A stretch of 64,000 bases of DNA from Streptomyces sp. NBC_00425 (GCF_036030735.1 NZ_CP107928.1:5146001-5210000), one strand, 5' to 3'; counted from the stretch's first letter, positions 27,113 through 35,924 are shown. Notes: generated by a model not told the origin, from the letters alone. Numbers and translations are program-made.

Positions 27113-28708
27113 TTACGGGGCCTTCCGGGAGGCGGTCCCGGACGGGACGGCGGACGGGCTCGGGGAGGGGCCGGAGGGCGAGCCGGGGGACGGGCCGGAC
27201 GGGCCGGGGGACGGCGCGGCGCCCGGCTGGTTCTCCTTCGGGAGGTGGCGGCTGACCTCGGCCGTCGTCAGGCCCAGGCCGCCGAGCTTGATCTCGTCCC
27301 AGGCCTGGAGGCGGCGGGTGCCGCGGTCGAAGTAGAGGATCGACGCCTCGATCGGGTCGGGGTACTTGCCCTCCACGGCGCGCAGACCGCTGCCGCCGGT
27401 CGACCCCTCGACGCGCAGCCGGGTGCCCTTCCTCATGACCTCCGTCTGCTCGTGGTGGAGGTGGCCGGACAGGACGAGGGGCACCTCGCCGTCGGTGCCG
27501 CGGGCGGCGGAGGGTTCGTGGACCACGGCCACGTCGGCCGGGGCGCCGGCCGCCCGCTGCGCGCGCAGGGCCTCGGCCAGTCGCGCGCCCGCCGTCTCCT
27601 GCGACTCGGCGGCGCCCGGCGCGGTGGAGCGGTCGGGCGTGAACTGCGGGTCGCCGATGCCGGCGAAACGCAGGCCGGCGATGCTGACCGCGCGGCCGGC
27701 GTCGAGGACGTGCACGTTCTTCATGCCCTGCAGATAGCGCTGGGTGACGAGGGAGTCGTGGTTGCCCCTGACCCACACGTACGGCGCGCCCAGCGTGGCG
27801 ATGGGGTCCAGGAAGCCGTTCTCGGCCGCGCTGCCGTGGTCCATGGTGTCGCCGGAGTCGACGATGACGTCGACCTTGTACTGCTCCACCAGCGACGAGA
27901 TGATCTTCCAGCTCGCGGGGTTGAGATGGATGTCGGAGACGTGCAGGACGCGCACCGTGGTCGGGTCCGGCGAGTAGGCGGGCAGCGTGGAGGTCACGTC
28001 GTAGAGCTTGGTGACGTTGGTGACCAGGCGGGCGAGTTCCTGCTGGTAGACGTCGAACTCGGTGACGATGCTGCGCGCGTTGCCGACGAGCGAGGGCGCG
28101 GAGGACAGCAGGCCGGAGAACCGGGGCTCCAGCACCGAGTTGGGGTTCCAGGTGGCGAACGCGGTCGCGCCCGAGGCGGCCAGCAGGGTGAGCGCGAGGC
28201 CGCCGGCGGCGAGGGCGCGGCGGGGCCGGCGGTACACGGCGAGGCCGAGGGCGGTGGCGCCGGAGACGACGGCGACGCAGGAGCGGACCGCGAGGTCCAG
28301 CGTGCCGTGCTCGACGTCGCGGGCGACCTCGTCCTGGAGACCGGAGAGGCGTTCGGGGTGGTCGACCAGGGCCTGGGAGCGGGCGGGGTCGAGCTGGTCG
28401 ACGTTCACGTCGAGGCGGACCGGCGCGAGGTGGCTGTCCAGGCTGAGCGCGCCCAGCGGGGAGATGTTGATCTTCGTCCCGCCGGTGAAGGAGGGGCGCA
28501 GGGTCATCGTGGTGTCCATGGGGCCGACGGGGACGCGGACGTTCCCGACGACCAGCAGTCCGAGCCAGGCGCCGACGAGGACGACGGCGGTCAGGCCGAA
28601 GGCGCGCAGCCAGGGCCGTGGGGGAGCGGCGAGTTCGGGGACGGTGTTCCGGCGCCGGGCGGGCTCGAGGCGCCGCAGGGCTGCGGTGGGGAGGCGGACA
28701 CGGACCAT
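27113..28708 (-). CDS. Membrane-anchored metallophosphoesterase
   Basis: 531 residues from ATG at 28708. Calcineurin-like metal motifs appear in order: HVSDIHLN, GDTMDHG, RGNHDS and GHLHHEQ. Two hydrophobic regions (about residues 35-55 and 155-205) lie before the catalytic domain, so the enzyme probably faces one side of the cell membrane. It ends in a low-complexity Pro/Ser/Gly tail. An in-frame GTG at 28756 is a possible earlier start, but it would leave only 35 bases to the divergent neighbour. The substrate is unknown. Confidence 0.88.
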   Translation of the reverse strand: MVRVRLPTAALRRLEPARRRNTVPELAAPPRPWLRAFGLTAVVLVGAWLGLLVVGNVRVPVGPMDTTMTLRPSFTGGTKINISPLGALSLDSHLAPVRLDVNVDQLDPARSQALVDHPERLSGLQDEVARDVEHGTLDLAVRSCVAVVSGATALGLAVYRRPRRALAAGGLALTLLAASGATAFATWNPNSVLEPRFSGLLSSAPSLVGNARSIVTEFDVYQQELARLVTNVTKLYDVTSTLPAYSPDPTTVRVLHVSDIHLNPASWKIISSLVEQYKVDVIVDSGDTMDHGSAAENGFLDPIATLGAPYVWVRGNHDSLVTQRYLQGMKNVHVLDAGRAVSIAGLRFAGIGDPQFTPDRSTAPGAAESQETAGARLAEALRAQRAAGAPADVAVVHEPSAARGTDGEVPLVLSGHLHHEQTEVMRKGTRLRVEGSTGGSGLRAVEGKYPDPIEASILYFDRGTRRLQAWDEIKLGGLGLTTAEVSRHLPKENQPGAAPSPGPSGPSPGSPSGPSPSPSAVPSGTASRKAP

Positions 28709-28791
28709 TGGTGGCGTATGCCCCGGTCCAGGCGCGGATATGCGGGCCGTTCGCACCTCCCCCCGGAGGCGGCGTGCCCGACAATGGGCCT

Positions 28792-29142
28792 GTGCTGGAG
28801 ATGACGCGCGAGGAGTTCGAGGAACTGGTGGCCGAGGCGCTTGACCGGATTCCGCCGGAGCTGACGCGGCTGATGGACAACGTCGCGGTGTTCGTCGAGG
28901 ACGAACCGCCGGCGGACGATCCCGAGCTGCTCGGGCTGTACGAGGGGACCCCGCTCACCGATCGCGGTGAGTGGTACGCCGGGGTGCTGCCGGACCGGAT
29001 CACGATCTACCGGGGGCCGACGCTGCGGATGTGCGAGTCCCGGGCGGAGGTGGTCGCGGAGACCGAGGTGACGGTGGTGCACGAGATCGCCCACCACTTC
29101 GGCATCGACGACGCCCGGCTGCACGCCCTCGGGTACGGCTGA
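28792..29142 (+). CDS. Small zincin-like metallopeptidase family protein
   Basis: 116 residues. The C-terminal VVHEIAHHFGID contains the HExxH zinc motif; the N-terminal MTREEFEELVAEALDRIP is the family signature of a minimal actinobacterial zincin. A catalytic role is unproven. GTG at 28792 is preceded closely by ACAATG and no ribosome site, so it may be translated from a leaderless transcript. Divergent from the phosphoesterase gene, sharing a short promoter region of about 80 bases. Confidence 0.9.
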   Translation: MLEMTREEFEELVAEALDRIPPELTRLMDNVAVFVEDEPPADDPELLGLYEGTPLTDRGEWYAGVLPDRITIYRGPTLRMCESRAEVVAETEVTVVHEIAHHFGIDDARLHALGYG

Positions 29143-29239
29143 GCCGTCCGGCGCAGGGGCGCGCGACCGGGGCGTGTCCTCTTGCGGGCGGCGGGAGTTG
29201 GGCACCGTGACTCGTTACGTCTGCCCCGGAGGTGGCCCT

Positions 29240-29779
29240 GTGCGCCCCTTGTACCTTCCCGTCCGTCTGGCTGTGACGGTCATGGCCGTCGCCGCGGCCG
29301 CCGGCTGTATGAGCGTGGGGGACGACGACGGCGGCCGGGCGAAGCCCTCGCACTCGGCCGGCCGGCACGGCGGTGAGGCGGGGGACGGCGACTCGCGGGG
29401 CGCGGGCGGCGGGTTCGGCGTGGGCGCGGCGGGCGGCGACGGCAGGCACGGGCACGGGAAGGGCGCCGGGGGGCGGGCGAGCGCTTCGGCGTCCGCGGGA
29501 GCCTCGCCGTCGGCGGGCGGGAGCGCCGCGGCCTCGCCCGGGGCGGTCGGTCCCGGACGGACCGCCGGGCCGGGAGCGCCGACGCAGAGCGGGGCGCAGC
29601 CGCCCGCGCCCACCCGGTCGCCGGACCCGGTGCCGCCCGTGCCGACGCCGGAGCCGCCGTCCCCCACGCCGGAGCCGACGGTCGCCGAGCCCTCGGCGTC
29701 GGCGCACGAGGACGGCGGCGGGACGGCGCCCCAGCTGCTGGACCGGGAGCCGGCGCCGCAGGCCGGTGCGCCGGTCTAG
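29240..29779 (+). CDS. Low-complexity lipoprotein
   Basis: 179 residues from GTG at 29240 with GGAGG seven bases upstream. A short signal peptide ends in lipobox AAAAGC (Cys about residue 23). The rest is Gly/Asp/Ser/Pro-rich with PTPEPPSPTPEP-type runs, expected to be disordered and to span or sit in the cell wall. No domain is recognised. An upstream start at 29174 would bury the signal peptide and is rejected. Confidence 0.7.
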   Translation: MRPLYLPVRLAVTVMAVAAAAGCMSVGDDDGGRAKPSHSAGRHGGEAGDGDSRGAGGGFGVGAAGGDGRHGHGKGAGGRASASASAGASPSAGGSAAASPGAVGPGRTAGPGAPTQSGAQPPAPTRSPDPVPPVPTPEPPSPTPEPTVAEPSASAHEDGGGTAPQLLDREPAPQAGAPV

Positions 29780-29902
29780 GTCGTGCCGTGACGGGAACGG
29801 TTCGCCGTCCTCGGCGGGGGTACGCGGGCCTCGGTGCGGCGGCAGCCCCGCGGCCCGCGGTCCCGCTCGGCCGGGCGGCTGAGCTGCGACGATGACCTCG
29901 GT

Positions 29903-29931
29903 TTGCCTTCCGCGGCCGGGGTGCGTATGGT
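29903..29931 (+). promoter_or_regulatory. Promoter of the DEAD-box helicase gene
   Basis: TTGCCT, 17-base spacer, TATGGT: a good vegetative-type promoter. It implies a start near 29938 and a leader of about 150 bases before the ATG. Confidence 0.6.
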
Positions 29932-30091
29932 AGTAGATCGTTTGATCCCATTTGCCCGGCGCCACTGCAGAGCGCGCCGTGTGGCGCGTACTCTCCCTTG
30001 CCGTGGCTGACCGCATAGAGGCGGTCCTTGCAATGCGAACACGGAGTTGACGGGCGCGTGCCGAAGAGACTCCGGAAGGTTTCGCATTCGC
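29932..30091 (+). other. Long 5' leader of the DEAD-box helicase with a hairpin and a possible short upstream ORF
   Basis: Contains GACCGC-ATAGAG-GCGGTC (30009-30026), a compact hairpin, and a 15-codon reading frame GTG 30003 to TGA 30048. Long leaders are common on RNA-helicase genes that regulate themselves; here that is inference only. The interval 29780-29902 upstream holds nothing recognisable. Confidence 0.4.
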
Positions 30092-32329
30092 ATGTCCATT
30101 TCCAGTACTGATCACGCCGTCATGCCCGAGAACGACGGCGCGACGATCGACGAAGCGGCGATCGAGGTCACCGAGGCCGCCGAGGCCTCCGTCGAGACCC
30201 CCGAGCTCACCTTCGCCGACCTCGGTCTCCCCGAGGGCGTCGTGCGCAAGCTCGCGCAGAACGGCGTGACCAGCCCCTTCCCGATCCAGGCCGCGACCAT
30301 CCCGGACGCCCTGGCCGGCAAGGACATCCTCGGCCGTGGCCGCACCGGCTCCGGCAAGACCCTCTCCTTCGGTCTGCCGACCCTGGCCACGCTGGCCGGC
30401 GGGCACACCGAGAAGCGCAAGCCGCGCGCCGTCATCCTCACGCCGACGCGTGAGCTGGCGATGCAGGTCGCGGACGCGCTGCAGCCCTACGGCGACGTCC
30501 TCGGCCTGAAGATGAAGGTCGTCTGCGGCGGTACGTCGATGAGCAACCAGATCTACGCCCTGGAGCGCGGCGTCGACATCCTCGTCGCCACCCCGGGCCG
30601 ACTGCGCGACATCATCAACCGCGGCGCCTGCTCCCTCGAGAACGTGCAGATCGCCGTCCTCGACGAGGCCGACCAGATGTCCGACCTGGGCTTCCTGCCC
30701 GAGGTCACCGAGCTGCTCGACCAGATCCCCGGCGGCGGCCAGCGGATGCTGTTCTCCGCCACGATGGAGAACGAGATCTCCACGCTGGTCAAGCGCTACC
30801 TGAGCAACCCGGTCACGCACGAGGTCGACAGCGCCCAGGGCAACGTCACGACCATGTCGCACCACATCCTGATCGTGAAGCCGAAGGACAAGGCGCCGGT
30901 CACCTCCGCGATCGCCTCGCGCAAGGGCCGCACCATCATCTTCGTCCGCACCCAGCTGGGCGCCGACCGTATCGCCGAGCAGCTGCGCGACGCCGGTGTG
31001 AAGGCGGACGCGCTGCACGGCGGCATGACCCAGGGCGCGCGTACCCGCACGCTGGCCGACTTCAAGGACGGTTACGTCAACGCGCTCGTCGCGACCGACG
31101 TCGCCGCCCGCGGCATCCACGTGGACGGCATCGACCTGGTCCTGAACGTGGACCCGGCCGGCGACCACAAGGACTACCTGCACCGCGCGGGCCGCACGGC
31201 GCGCGCCGGCCGCACCGGCACGGTCGTCTCGCTCTCGCTGCCGCACCAGCGCCGTCAGATCTTCCGTCTGATGGAGGACGCGGGCGTCGACGCCGGGCGT
31301 CACATCATCCAGGGCGGCGCCGCCTTCGACCCGGCGGTCGCCGAGATCACCGGCGCCCGTTCGATGACGGAGGTCCAGGCCGAGTCCGCGGGCAACGCGG
31401 CGCAGCAGGCCGAGCGTGAGGTCTCCGAGCTCACCAAGGAGCTGGAGCGTGCGCAGCGCCGGGCGACCGAGCTGCGCGAGGAGGCCGACCGGCTGGTGGC
31501 CCGCGTGGCGCGCGAGCGCGGCGAGGACCCGGAGGCGGCCGTCGTCGCGTCCGCCGAGGCGGTCGTCGAGCAGGACGCCGTGGTGGAGGCGCCGGCCGAG
31601 GCCGCGGTGGCCGTGGTCACCGAGCAGCCCGCGGAGCGTCCCGCGTACGAGCCGCGGCAGCGCCGCGACGAGCGGGGCAACTACGAGCGCCGTGACGACC
31701 GTCGTGACGACCGCGGTGGCCGTTCCTTCGAGCGTCGCGACCACGACCGTGGCGGCTTCAACCGCGGCGACCGCGGTGGCTTCAACCGTGACGACCGTGG
31801 CGGCCGTTCCTTCGAGCGCCGTGACGACCGTCGCGACGACCGCGGTGGCCGTTCCTTCGAGCGTCGTGACGACCGCGGTGGCTTCAACCGCGACCGTGAC
31901 AACAACCGCGGCGACCGCGGCGGCTTCAACCGTGACGACCGTGGCGGCCGTTCCTTCGAGCGCCGTGACGACCGTCCCTCGGGCGGCTTCCGTCGTGACG
32001 ACCGTCGTGACGAGCGTCCCTCCGGCGGCTTCCGCCGTGACGACCGTCCCTCGGGCGGCTTCAACCGCGACCGTCGTGACGAGCGTCCCTCCGGTGGCTT
32101 CCGCCGTGACGACCGTCAGTCGGGCGGCTTCAACCGCGACCGTCGTGACGAGCGTCCGTCCACCCACCGCGGCAGCGACCGTCCGTTCAACCGTGACCGT
32201 CAGGGCGACCGCCCGGGCTTCCGCTCCGGTGGCCACGAGCGTCCGTACGGCCGTCGTGACGACCACCGCGGCACCGCGCCCGGCGCCGGCCGTCGCGACG
32301 ACAAGCCCCGCTGGAAGCGCAACGGCTGA
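30092..32329 (+). CDS. DEAD-box RNA helicase with repetitive Arg/Asp/Gly tail
   Basis: 745 residues. Q-motif region FADLGL...FPIQ, Walker A GRTGSGKT (83-90), PTRELA, TPGR, DEAD (191-194), SAT and HRAGRTARAG are all present, so the helicase core is complete. A coiled-coil-like stretch (about 430-475) and then a ~230-residue tail made of RRDDRGG, GGFNRD and RSFERR repeats follow. Such basic tails bind RNA and promote condensation in other helicases. ATG at 30092 has GGAAGG about 13 bases upstream. Likely roles are ribosome assembly, RNA decay or cold adaptation, as for CsdA/DeaD-like enzymes. Confidence 0.94.
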   Translation: MSISSTDHAVMPENDGATIDEAAIEVTEAAEASVETPELTFADLGLPEGVVRKLAQNGVTSPFPIQAATIPDALAGKDILGRGRTGSGKTLSFGLPTLATLAGGHTEKRKPRAVILTPTRELAMQVADALQPYGDVLGLKMKVVCGGTSMSNQIYALERGVDILVATPGRLRDIINRGACSLENVQIAVLDEADQMSDLGFLPEVTELLDQIPGGGQRMLFSATMENEISTLVKRYLSNPVTHEVDSAQGNVTTMSHHILIVKPKDKAPVTSAIASRKGRTIIFVRTQLGADRIAEQLRDAGVKADALHGGMTQGARTRTLADFKDGYVNALVATDVAARGIHVDGIDLVLNVDPAGDHKDYLHRAGRTARAGRTGTVVSLSLPHQRRQIFRLMEDAGVDAGRHIIQGGAAFDPAVAEITGARSMTEVQAESAGNAAQQAEREVSELTKELERAQRRATELREEADRLVARVARERGEDPEAAVVASAEAVVEQDAVVEAPAEAAVAVVTEQPAERPAYEPRQRRDERGNYERRDDRRDDRGGRSFERRDHDRGGFNRGDRGGFNRDDRGGRSFERRDDRRDDRGGRSFERRDDRGGFNRDRDNNRGDRGGFNRDDRGGRSFERRDDRPSGGFRRDDRRDERPSGGFRRDDRPSGGFNRDRRDERPSGGFRRDDRQSGGFNRDRRDERPSTHRGSDRPFNRDRQGDRPGFRSGGHERPYGRRDDHRGTAPGAGRRDDKPRWKRNG
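31690..32180 (+). repeat. In-frame DNA repeats coding the helicase tail
   Basis: Many near-identical units such as CGTGACGACCG, GGCGGCTTCAACCG and CGTTCCTTCGAGCG repeat in frame over about 490 bases. They encode the Arg/Asp/Gly tail and are likely to vary in number between strains. Confidence 0.8.
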
Positions 32330-32359
32330 CGCACCAGCTGACGCCGGCGCACCCGCGTG

Positions 32360-32405
32360 AACGCCGTGGCCCCCACCGACCGACCGGTGGGGGCCACGGC
32401 GTTTT
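32360..32405 (+). terminator. Terminator of the DEAD-box helicase gene
   Basis: Perfect stem AACGCCGTGGCCCCCACCG and its complement with a short ACCGA loop, ending in TTTT. Confidence 0.92.
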
Positions 32406-32495
32406 CGTGCGTCCGACGGCCGGCAGGGCTGCAAGGGCATTTTCTGGCCAAGTTGTGACGTGTGTCACGACCCCGGCTTGGGAATTGCTGGGGGC

Positions 32496-34049
32496 ATGAC
32501 AGATGACGGCACAGTGGGCGGCAGCTCTCCCGGGAACCTCTCGGACGAAGAGCGGCTGGCTCAGCTCGGCTACACCCAGGTTCTCGCCCGCCGCATGTCG
32601 GCGTTCTCCAACTACGCGGTCTCCTTCACGATCATCTCGGTCCTGTCGGGCTGCCTGACGCTGTACCTGTTCGGCATGAACACCGGCGGCCCGGCGGTGA
32701 TCACCTGGGGCTGGGTGGCCGTCGGCCTCATGACGCTGTTCGTGGGCCTGTCGATGGCCGAGATCTGCTCGGCGTACCCGACGTCGGCCGGCCTGTACTT
32801 CTGGGCGCACCGGCTGGCGCCCGCACGCTCGGCCGCGGCCTGGGCCTGGTTCACGGGCTGGTTCAACGTGCTCGGGCAGGTCGCGGTGACCGCCGGCATC
32901 GACTTCGGCGCCGCCTCCTTCCTCGGCGCCTACCTGAACCTCCAGTTCGACTTCGAGGTGACGCCCGGCCGGACGGTCCTGCTCTTCGCCGGCATCCTGC
33001 TGCTGCACGGCCTGCTGAACACCTTCGGGGTCCGCATCGTCGCCCTCCTCAACAGCGTGAGCGTGTGGTGGCACGTGCTCGGCGTGGGCGTCATCGTGGG
33101 CGCGCTGGCCTTCGTCCCCGACAAGCACCAGTCGACGTCCTTCGTGTTCGGCGAGTTCGTCAACAACACCGGCTGGGGCAGCGGGGTGTACGTCGTCCTG
33201 CTCGGCCTGCTGATGGCCCAGTACACCTTCACCGGCTACGACGCCTCCGCCCACATGACGGAGGAGACGCACGACGCGTCGACGGCCGGACCCAAGGGCA
33301 TCGTGCAGTCCATCTGGACCTCGTGGATCGCCGGCTTCGTCCTGCTGCTCGGTTTCACCTACGCCATCCAGTCCTACGACGCCGCCCTCGCCTCCCCGAC
33401 CGGCGCGCCGCCCGCGCAGATCCTGCTCGACGCGCTCGGCGCGACCGCCGGCAAGCTGCTGCTGCTCGTCGTCATCGGCGCCCAGCTGTTCTGCGGGATG
33501 GCGTCGGTGACCGCCAACAGCCGCATGATCTACGCCTTCTCGCGCGACGGAGCGCTGCCCTTCTCCCACATCTGGCACACGGTCAGCCCACGCACCCGCA
33601 CGCCCGTCGCGGCGGTGTGGCTGGCCGCCGGCGGCGCGCTGGTGCTGGGCCTGCCCTACCTGATCAACGTGACCGCGTACGCGGCCGTGACCTCCATCGC
33701 CGTCATCGGCCTCTACATCGCGTACGTCATCCCGACGCTGCTGCGCATCCGCAAGGGCGACGCCTTCGCGCGGGGGCCGTGGCACCTGGGCCGCTGGTCG
33801 AAGGCGATCGGCGTGGTGTCGGTCGCCTGGGTGGCCGTCATCACCGTCCTGTTCATGCTGCCCCAGGTCTCCCCGGTCACCTGGGAGACGTTCAACTACG
33901 CCCCGATCGCCGTCCTCGTCGTCCTGGGCTTCGCGGGCGGGTGGTGGCAGCTGTCGGCGCGCGACTGGTTCCTCAACCCGGGGCACGAGAAGACCCTCGC
34001 CAGAGAGGCGGCACGGGCGAGCACACCCGGCAAACCGCCCAACGCGTGA
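32496..34049 (+). CDS. APC-family amino acid permease
   Basis: 517 residues with about twelve membrane segments. N-terminal DEERLAQLGYTQVLARRMSAFSNYAVSFTIISVL and later ANSRMIYAFSRDGALPFS are hallmarks of the GABA/choline-type branch of the amino acid-polyamine-organocation family. It probably imports an amino acid or amine by cation symport; the substrate is not decidable. ATG at 32496 follows a GGGGG site; the upstream in-frame ATG at 32460 lacks one. Monocistronic, between a strong terminator and tRNA-Lys. Confidence 0.92.
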   Translation: MTDDGTVGGSSPGNLSDEERLAQLGYTQVLARRMSAFSNYAVSFTIISVLSGCLTLYLFGMNTGGPAVITWGWVAVGLMTLFVGLSMAEICSAYPTSAGLYFWAHRLAPARSAAAWAWFTGWFNVLGQVAVTAGIDFGAASFLGAYLNLQFDFEVTPGRTVLLFAGILLLHGLLNTFGVRIVALLNSVSVWWHVLGVGVIVGALAFVPDKHQSTSFVFGEFVNNTGWGSGVYVVLLGLLMAQYTFTGYDASAHMTEETHDASTAGPKGIVQSIWTSWIAGFVLLLGFTYAIQSYDAALASPTGAPPAQILLDALGATAGKLLLLVVIGAQLFCGMASVTANSRMIYAFSRDGALPFSHIWHTVSPRTRTPVAAVWLAAGGALVLGLPYLINVTAYAAVTSIAVIGLYIAYVIPTLLRIRKGDAFARGPWHLGRWSKAIGVVSVAWVAVITVLFMLPQVSPVTWETFNYAPIAVLVVLGFAGGWWQLSARDWFLNPGHEKTLAREAARASTPGKPPNA

Positions 34050-34149
34050 CCGATCCAGGTCGGTTCCCGTCCTTCGACGCGGCCGTGTCCCCGATACCCG
34101 ATCGGAGACCCGGCCGCGTCCCGCTATGCTCAGGGAGGCAACATCACCG

Positions 34150-34222
34150 GGGCCCTTAGCTCAATTGGCAGAGCAGTGGACTTTTAATCCATTGGTTGTG
34201 GGTTCGAGTCCCACAGGGCCTA
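34150..34222 (+). tRNA. tRNA-Lys(TTT)
   Basis: Acceptor GGGCCCT/AGGGCCT with a terminal G-U, anticodon loop CTTTTAA (anticodon TTT), A discriminator, no encoded CCA. A TATGCT -10 candidate at 34125-34130 lies 20 bases upstream. Confidence 0.95.
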
Positions 34223-34260
34223 CCGGTGCGGGGGAGGGGACACCCCCTCTGACCTGCCGA

Positions 34261-34299
34261 GCGGCGCCCGGATCGGCTTCGGCCGACCCGGGCGCCGCT
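34261..34299 (+). terminator. Hairpin after tRNA-Lys
   Basis: Long stem GCGGCGCCCGG/CCGGGCGCCGC with an inner TCGGC-TTCG-GCCGA tetraloop hairpin, ending about 18 bases before the HIT gene. Confidence 0.75.
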
Positions 34300-34317
34300 G
34301 TTCTACCCTCTCGGTTC

Positions 34318-34767
34318 ATGACGACTCCCGACTGCTTCACCTGCAGCAAGGAAGAGCAGTTCGACGACCTTCCGCCACGCGAGTGCGTCGTGCACGACCA
34401 GCACTGGCGGGTGGCCCACTCCTTCAACACGGCGGTCCCCGGCTGGCTGGTGCTGCTGCCCCGGCGACACGTCGCCGCGGTCCACGACCTCACCGACGCG
34501 GAGGCGTCCGCTCTGGGGATGTGGCAGGTCAAGCTCTCCCGGGCGCTCCGCGGCCTGACGGGTTGCGCCAAGACCTACGTCGTCCAGTTCGCCGAAGCCG
34601 AAGGCTTCGCGCACGTGCACTTCCACATCGTCCCGCGCATGGCGGATCTGCCGCCGGAACACCGTGGGCCGGGCGTCTTCGAGCTGCTCCGGAGACCCGA
34701 GGCGGAGTGGGTGACGCCCGACCAGGCCGACCGGACGGCCCGCCTTCTCCGGGCCCGCCTCCAGTGA
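34318..34767 (+). CDS. HIT-family nucleotide hydrolase/transferase
   Basis: 149 residues. The histidine triad is present as HVHFH in GFAHVHFHIVP, and an N-terminal CFTC could bind zinc. Such proteins hydrolyse or transfer nucleoside monophosphates; the exact substrate is unknown. TACCCT (34304-34309) ends eight bases before the ATG and no ribosome site is present, so a leaderless transcript is likely. Confidence 0.9.
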   Translation: MTTPDCFTCSKEEQFDDLPPRECVVHDQHWRVAHSFNTAVPGWLVLLPRRHVAAVHDLTDAEASALGMWQVKLSRALRGLTGCAKTYVVQFAEAEGFAHVHFHIVPRMADLPPEHRGPGVFELLRRPEAEWVTPDQADRTARLLRARLQ

Positions 34768-34803
34768 CGGTCAGCTGGGAGTGCGGTGGCGGACCCGGTC
34801 CCG

Positions 34804-35100
34804 TCAGGCGTCCGGTTCGCCCTCCTCGGGCGCGTCGCCGGACGGCTGCTCGACGACGAAGGATCCCTTGCCGCGCACTGTGACGATCAGTCCGCGCTCG
34901 CGGAGTTCCTGTGCGGCCCTCCGTGCAGTGAGCCGCGCCACGCCGTACTCGTCGGCGAGGTGGTTCTCCGAGGGGATCGGCCTGTCCGGAGCCAGCTCCC
35001 CAGCGCCGATCTTCTTGGCGATGACGTCGGCCAGCTGCACGTAGAGGGGCCGCGCGCTCATCGGGTCCAAGACGGCGTCCGACTCTTCTGTATCGCTCAT
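34804..35100 (-). CDS. Short GntR-type transcriptional regulator
   Basis: 98 residues: a GntR winged helix-turn-helix (ARPLYVQLADVIAKKIGAGELAPDRPIPSE...ARLTARRAAQELRERGLI) with almost no effector domain, only an acidic tail. ATG at 35100; the upstream TACGTT suggests a leaderless or near-leaderless message. Divergent from two small genes starting at 35260. The inverted repeat CTCTAC-N6-GTAGAG between them is the obvious candidate operator, so it may control both directions. Longer reading to 35577 crosses that divergent gene and is rejected. Confidence 0.88.
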   Translation of the reverse strand: MSDTEESDAVLDPMSARPLYVQLADVIAKKIGAGELAPDRPIPSENHLADEYGVARLTARRAAQELRERGLIVTVRGKGSFVVEQPSGDAPEEGEPDA

Positions 35101-35109
35101 CTGTCCAAC

Positions 35110-35165
35110 GTAGAGCGGTAATGATGTGCACGATCGTGTGGATCCCTCTCTACTTGTATGTAGAG
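35110..35165. promoter_or_regulatory. Candidate GntR operator
   Basis: Inverted repeat CTCTAC-TTGTAT-GTAGAG at 35148-35165 in the divergent intergenic region, with a further GTAGAG half-site at 35110-35115 ten bases before the gntR start codon. Confidence 0.5.
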
Positions 35166-35259
35166 GGCTATAGACCGGTGTAGCTTCCAGGATGAAAGGA
35201 CCCCGGCGAGGTGAGCTAGACCTCCCGGGGCATGGCCAACGCTGAATAGGAGCGTCGAC

Positions 35260-35607
35260 ATGCACGACCTTATCCGTCGCACCCTCGAATGGATGCGTCT
35301 TCTTCTCGCGCCCGGCACCGGGAAGCGGCGTCGTATCCACCGTCAACGGCCCAGGCTCTGCCTGCACTTCACCGCAGTACGGCACGACCTGGCCCCAGCA
35401 GCCTCGCAACTCCCCCTCCACCGATCCCCGTACGGTCTCGGCGGCTCCCTCGACGGCGCCGACTCCGTTCTCGTGCGCCCCTATCTCGCCGCGCACGACC
35501 GGGAGTCCGCGCTCCAGCAGCGTCGTCGCCTCGCCCTCGTCCTGGCCGCCGACTTCGGGATCGACCTGGACGGGCACCTGATCGGCGCGCAGGAGGTGGC
35601 CGCATGA
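35260..35607 (+). CDS. Small unknown protein, divergent from GntR regulator
   Basis: 115 residues. Begins MHDLIRRTLEWMRLLLAPGTGKRR, a short amphipathic/hydrophobic helix and basic patch, and ends RRRLALVLAADFGIDLDGHL. I recall similar small proteins occurring in several copies in Streptomyces next to GntR regulators, but know no function. ATG follows AGGAG at good spacing. Its stop overlaps the next ATG (ATGA), so the two small genes form an operon. Confidence 0.75.
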   Translation: MHDLIRRTLEWMRLLLAPGTGKRRRIHRQRPRLCLHFTAVRHDLAPAASQLPLHRSPYGLGGSLDGADSVLVRPYLAAHDRESALQQRRRLALVLAADFGIDLDGHLIGAQEVAA

Positions 35608-35924
35608 CGGAGCCCGCCTTCTCCTCGTCCCCCCGGCTCCTGCCCTGGCCGTCCCCCGACGGCAAACCCTGCTACCTGGTGACCGACGACCGGGGCAGCC
35701 GCCTCTCCCGTCTCGCCGACGAGCTGGAGGCCCGGCAGCTCGCCGCCGCCGAGGATGTGCTCGGCCTCGCCCGCCCGCTGCTGGACGACCCCGCGTCGCC
35801 GTACACCGAGGTCCGTTACGCCGGTCTCCGGCTCGCCGAGTGCCTGACCGACGCCCTGCGCGTCGCGGAGTCCCGGGGCATGCGCCTGCCCGTACCGGAG
35901 GCCGAAGGCGTCAGACCGCGCTGA
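35604..35924 (+). CDS. Small unknown protein, partner of the preceding gene
   Basis: 106 residues, soluble, Ala/Leu/Glu-rich helical (LADELEARQLAAAEDVLGLARPLL). ATG overlaps the upstream stop by four bases and AGGAGG is well placed. Its last 14 bases overlap the 3' end of ribA on the opposite strand. No domain recognised. Confidence 0.75.
   Translation: MTEPAFSSSPRLLPWPSPDGKPCYLVTDDRGSRLSRLADELEARQLAAAEDVLGLARPLLDDPASPYTEVRYAGLRLAECLTDALRVAESRGMRLPVPEAEGVRPR

Noticed and set aside
31690..32180. Repeats that could suggest a CRISPR array
   Set aside because: They are in-frame coding repeats with no regular unique spacers and no cas genes.
29000..32440. 1146-codon frame antisense to the DEAD-box helicase with Val/Thr repeats
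   Set aside because: It is a shadow of the helicase, and its repeats are only the complement of the Arg/Asp/Gly tail.
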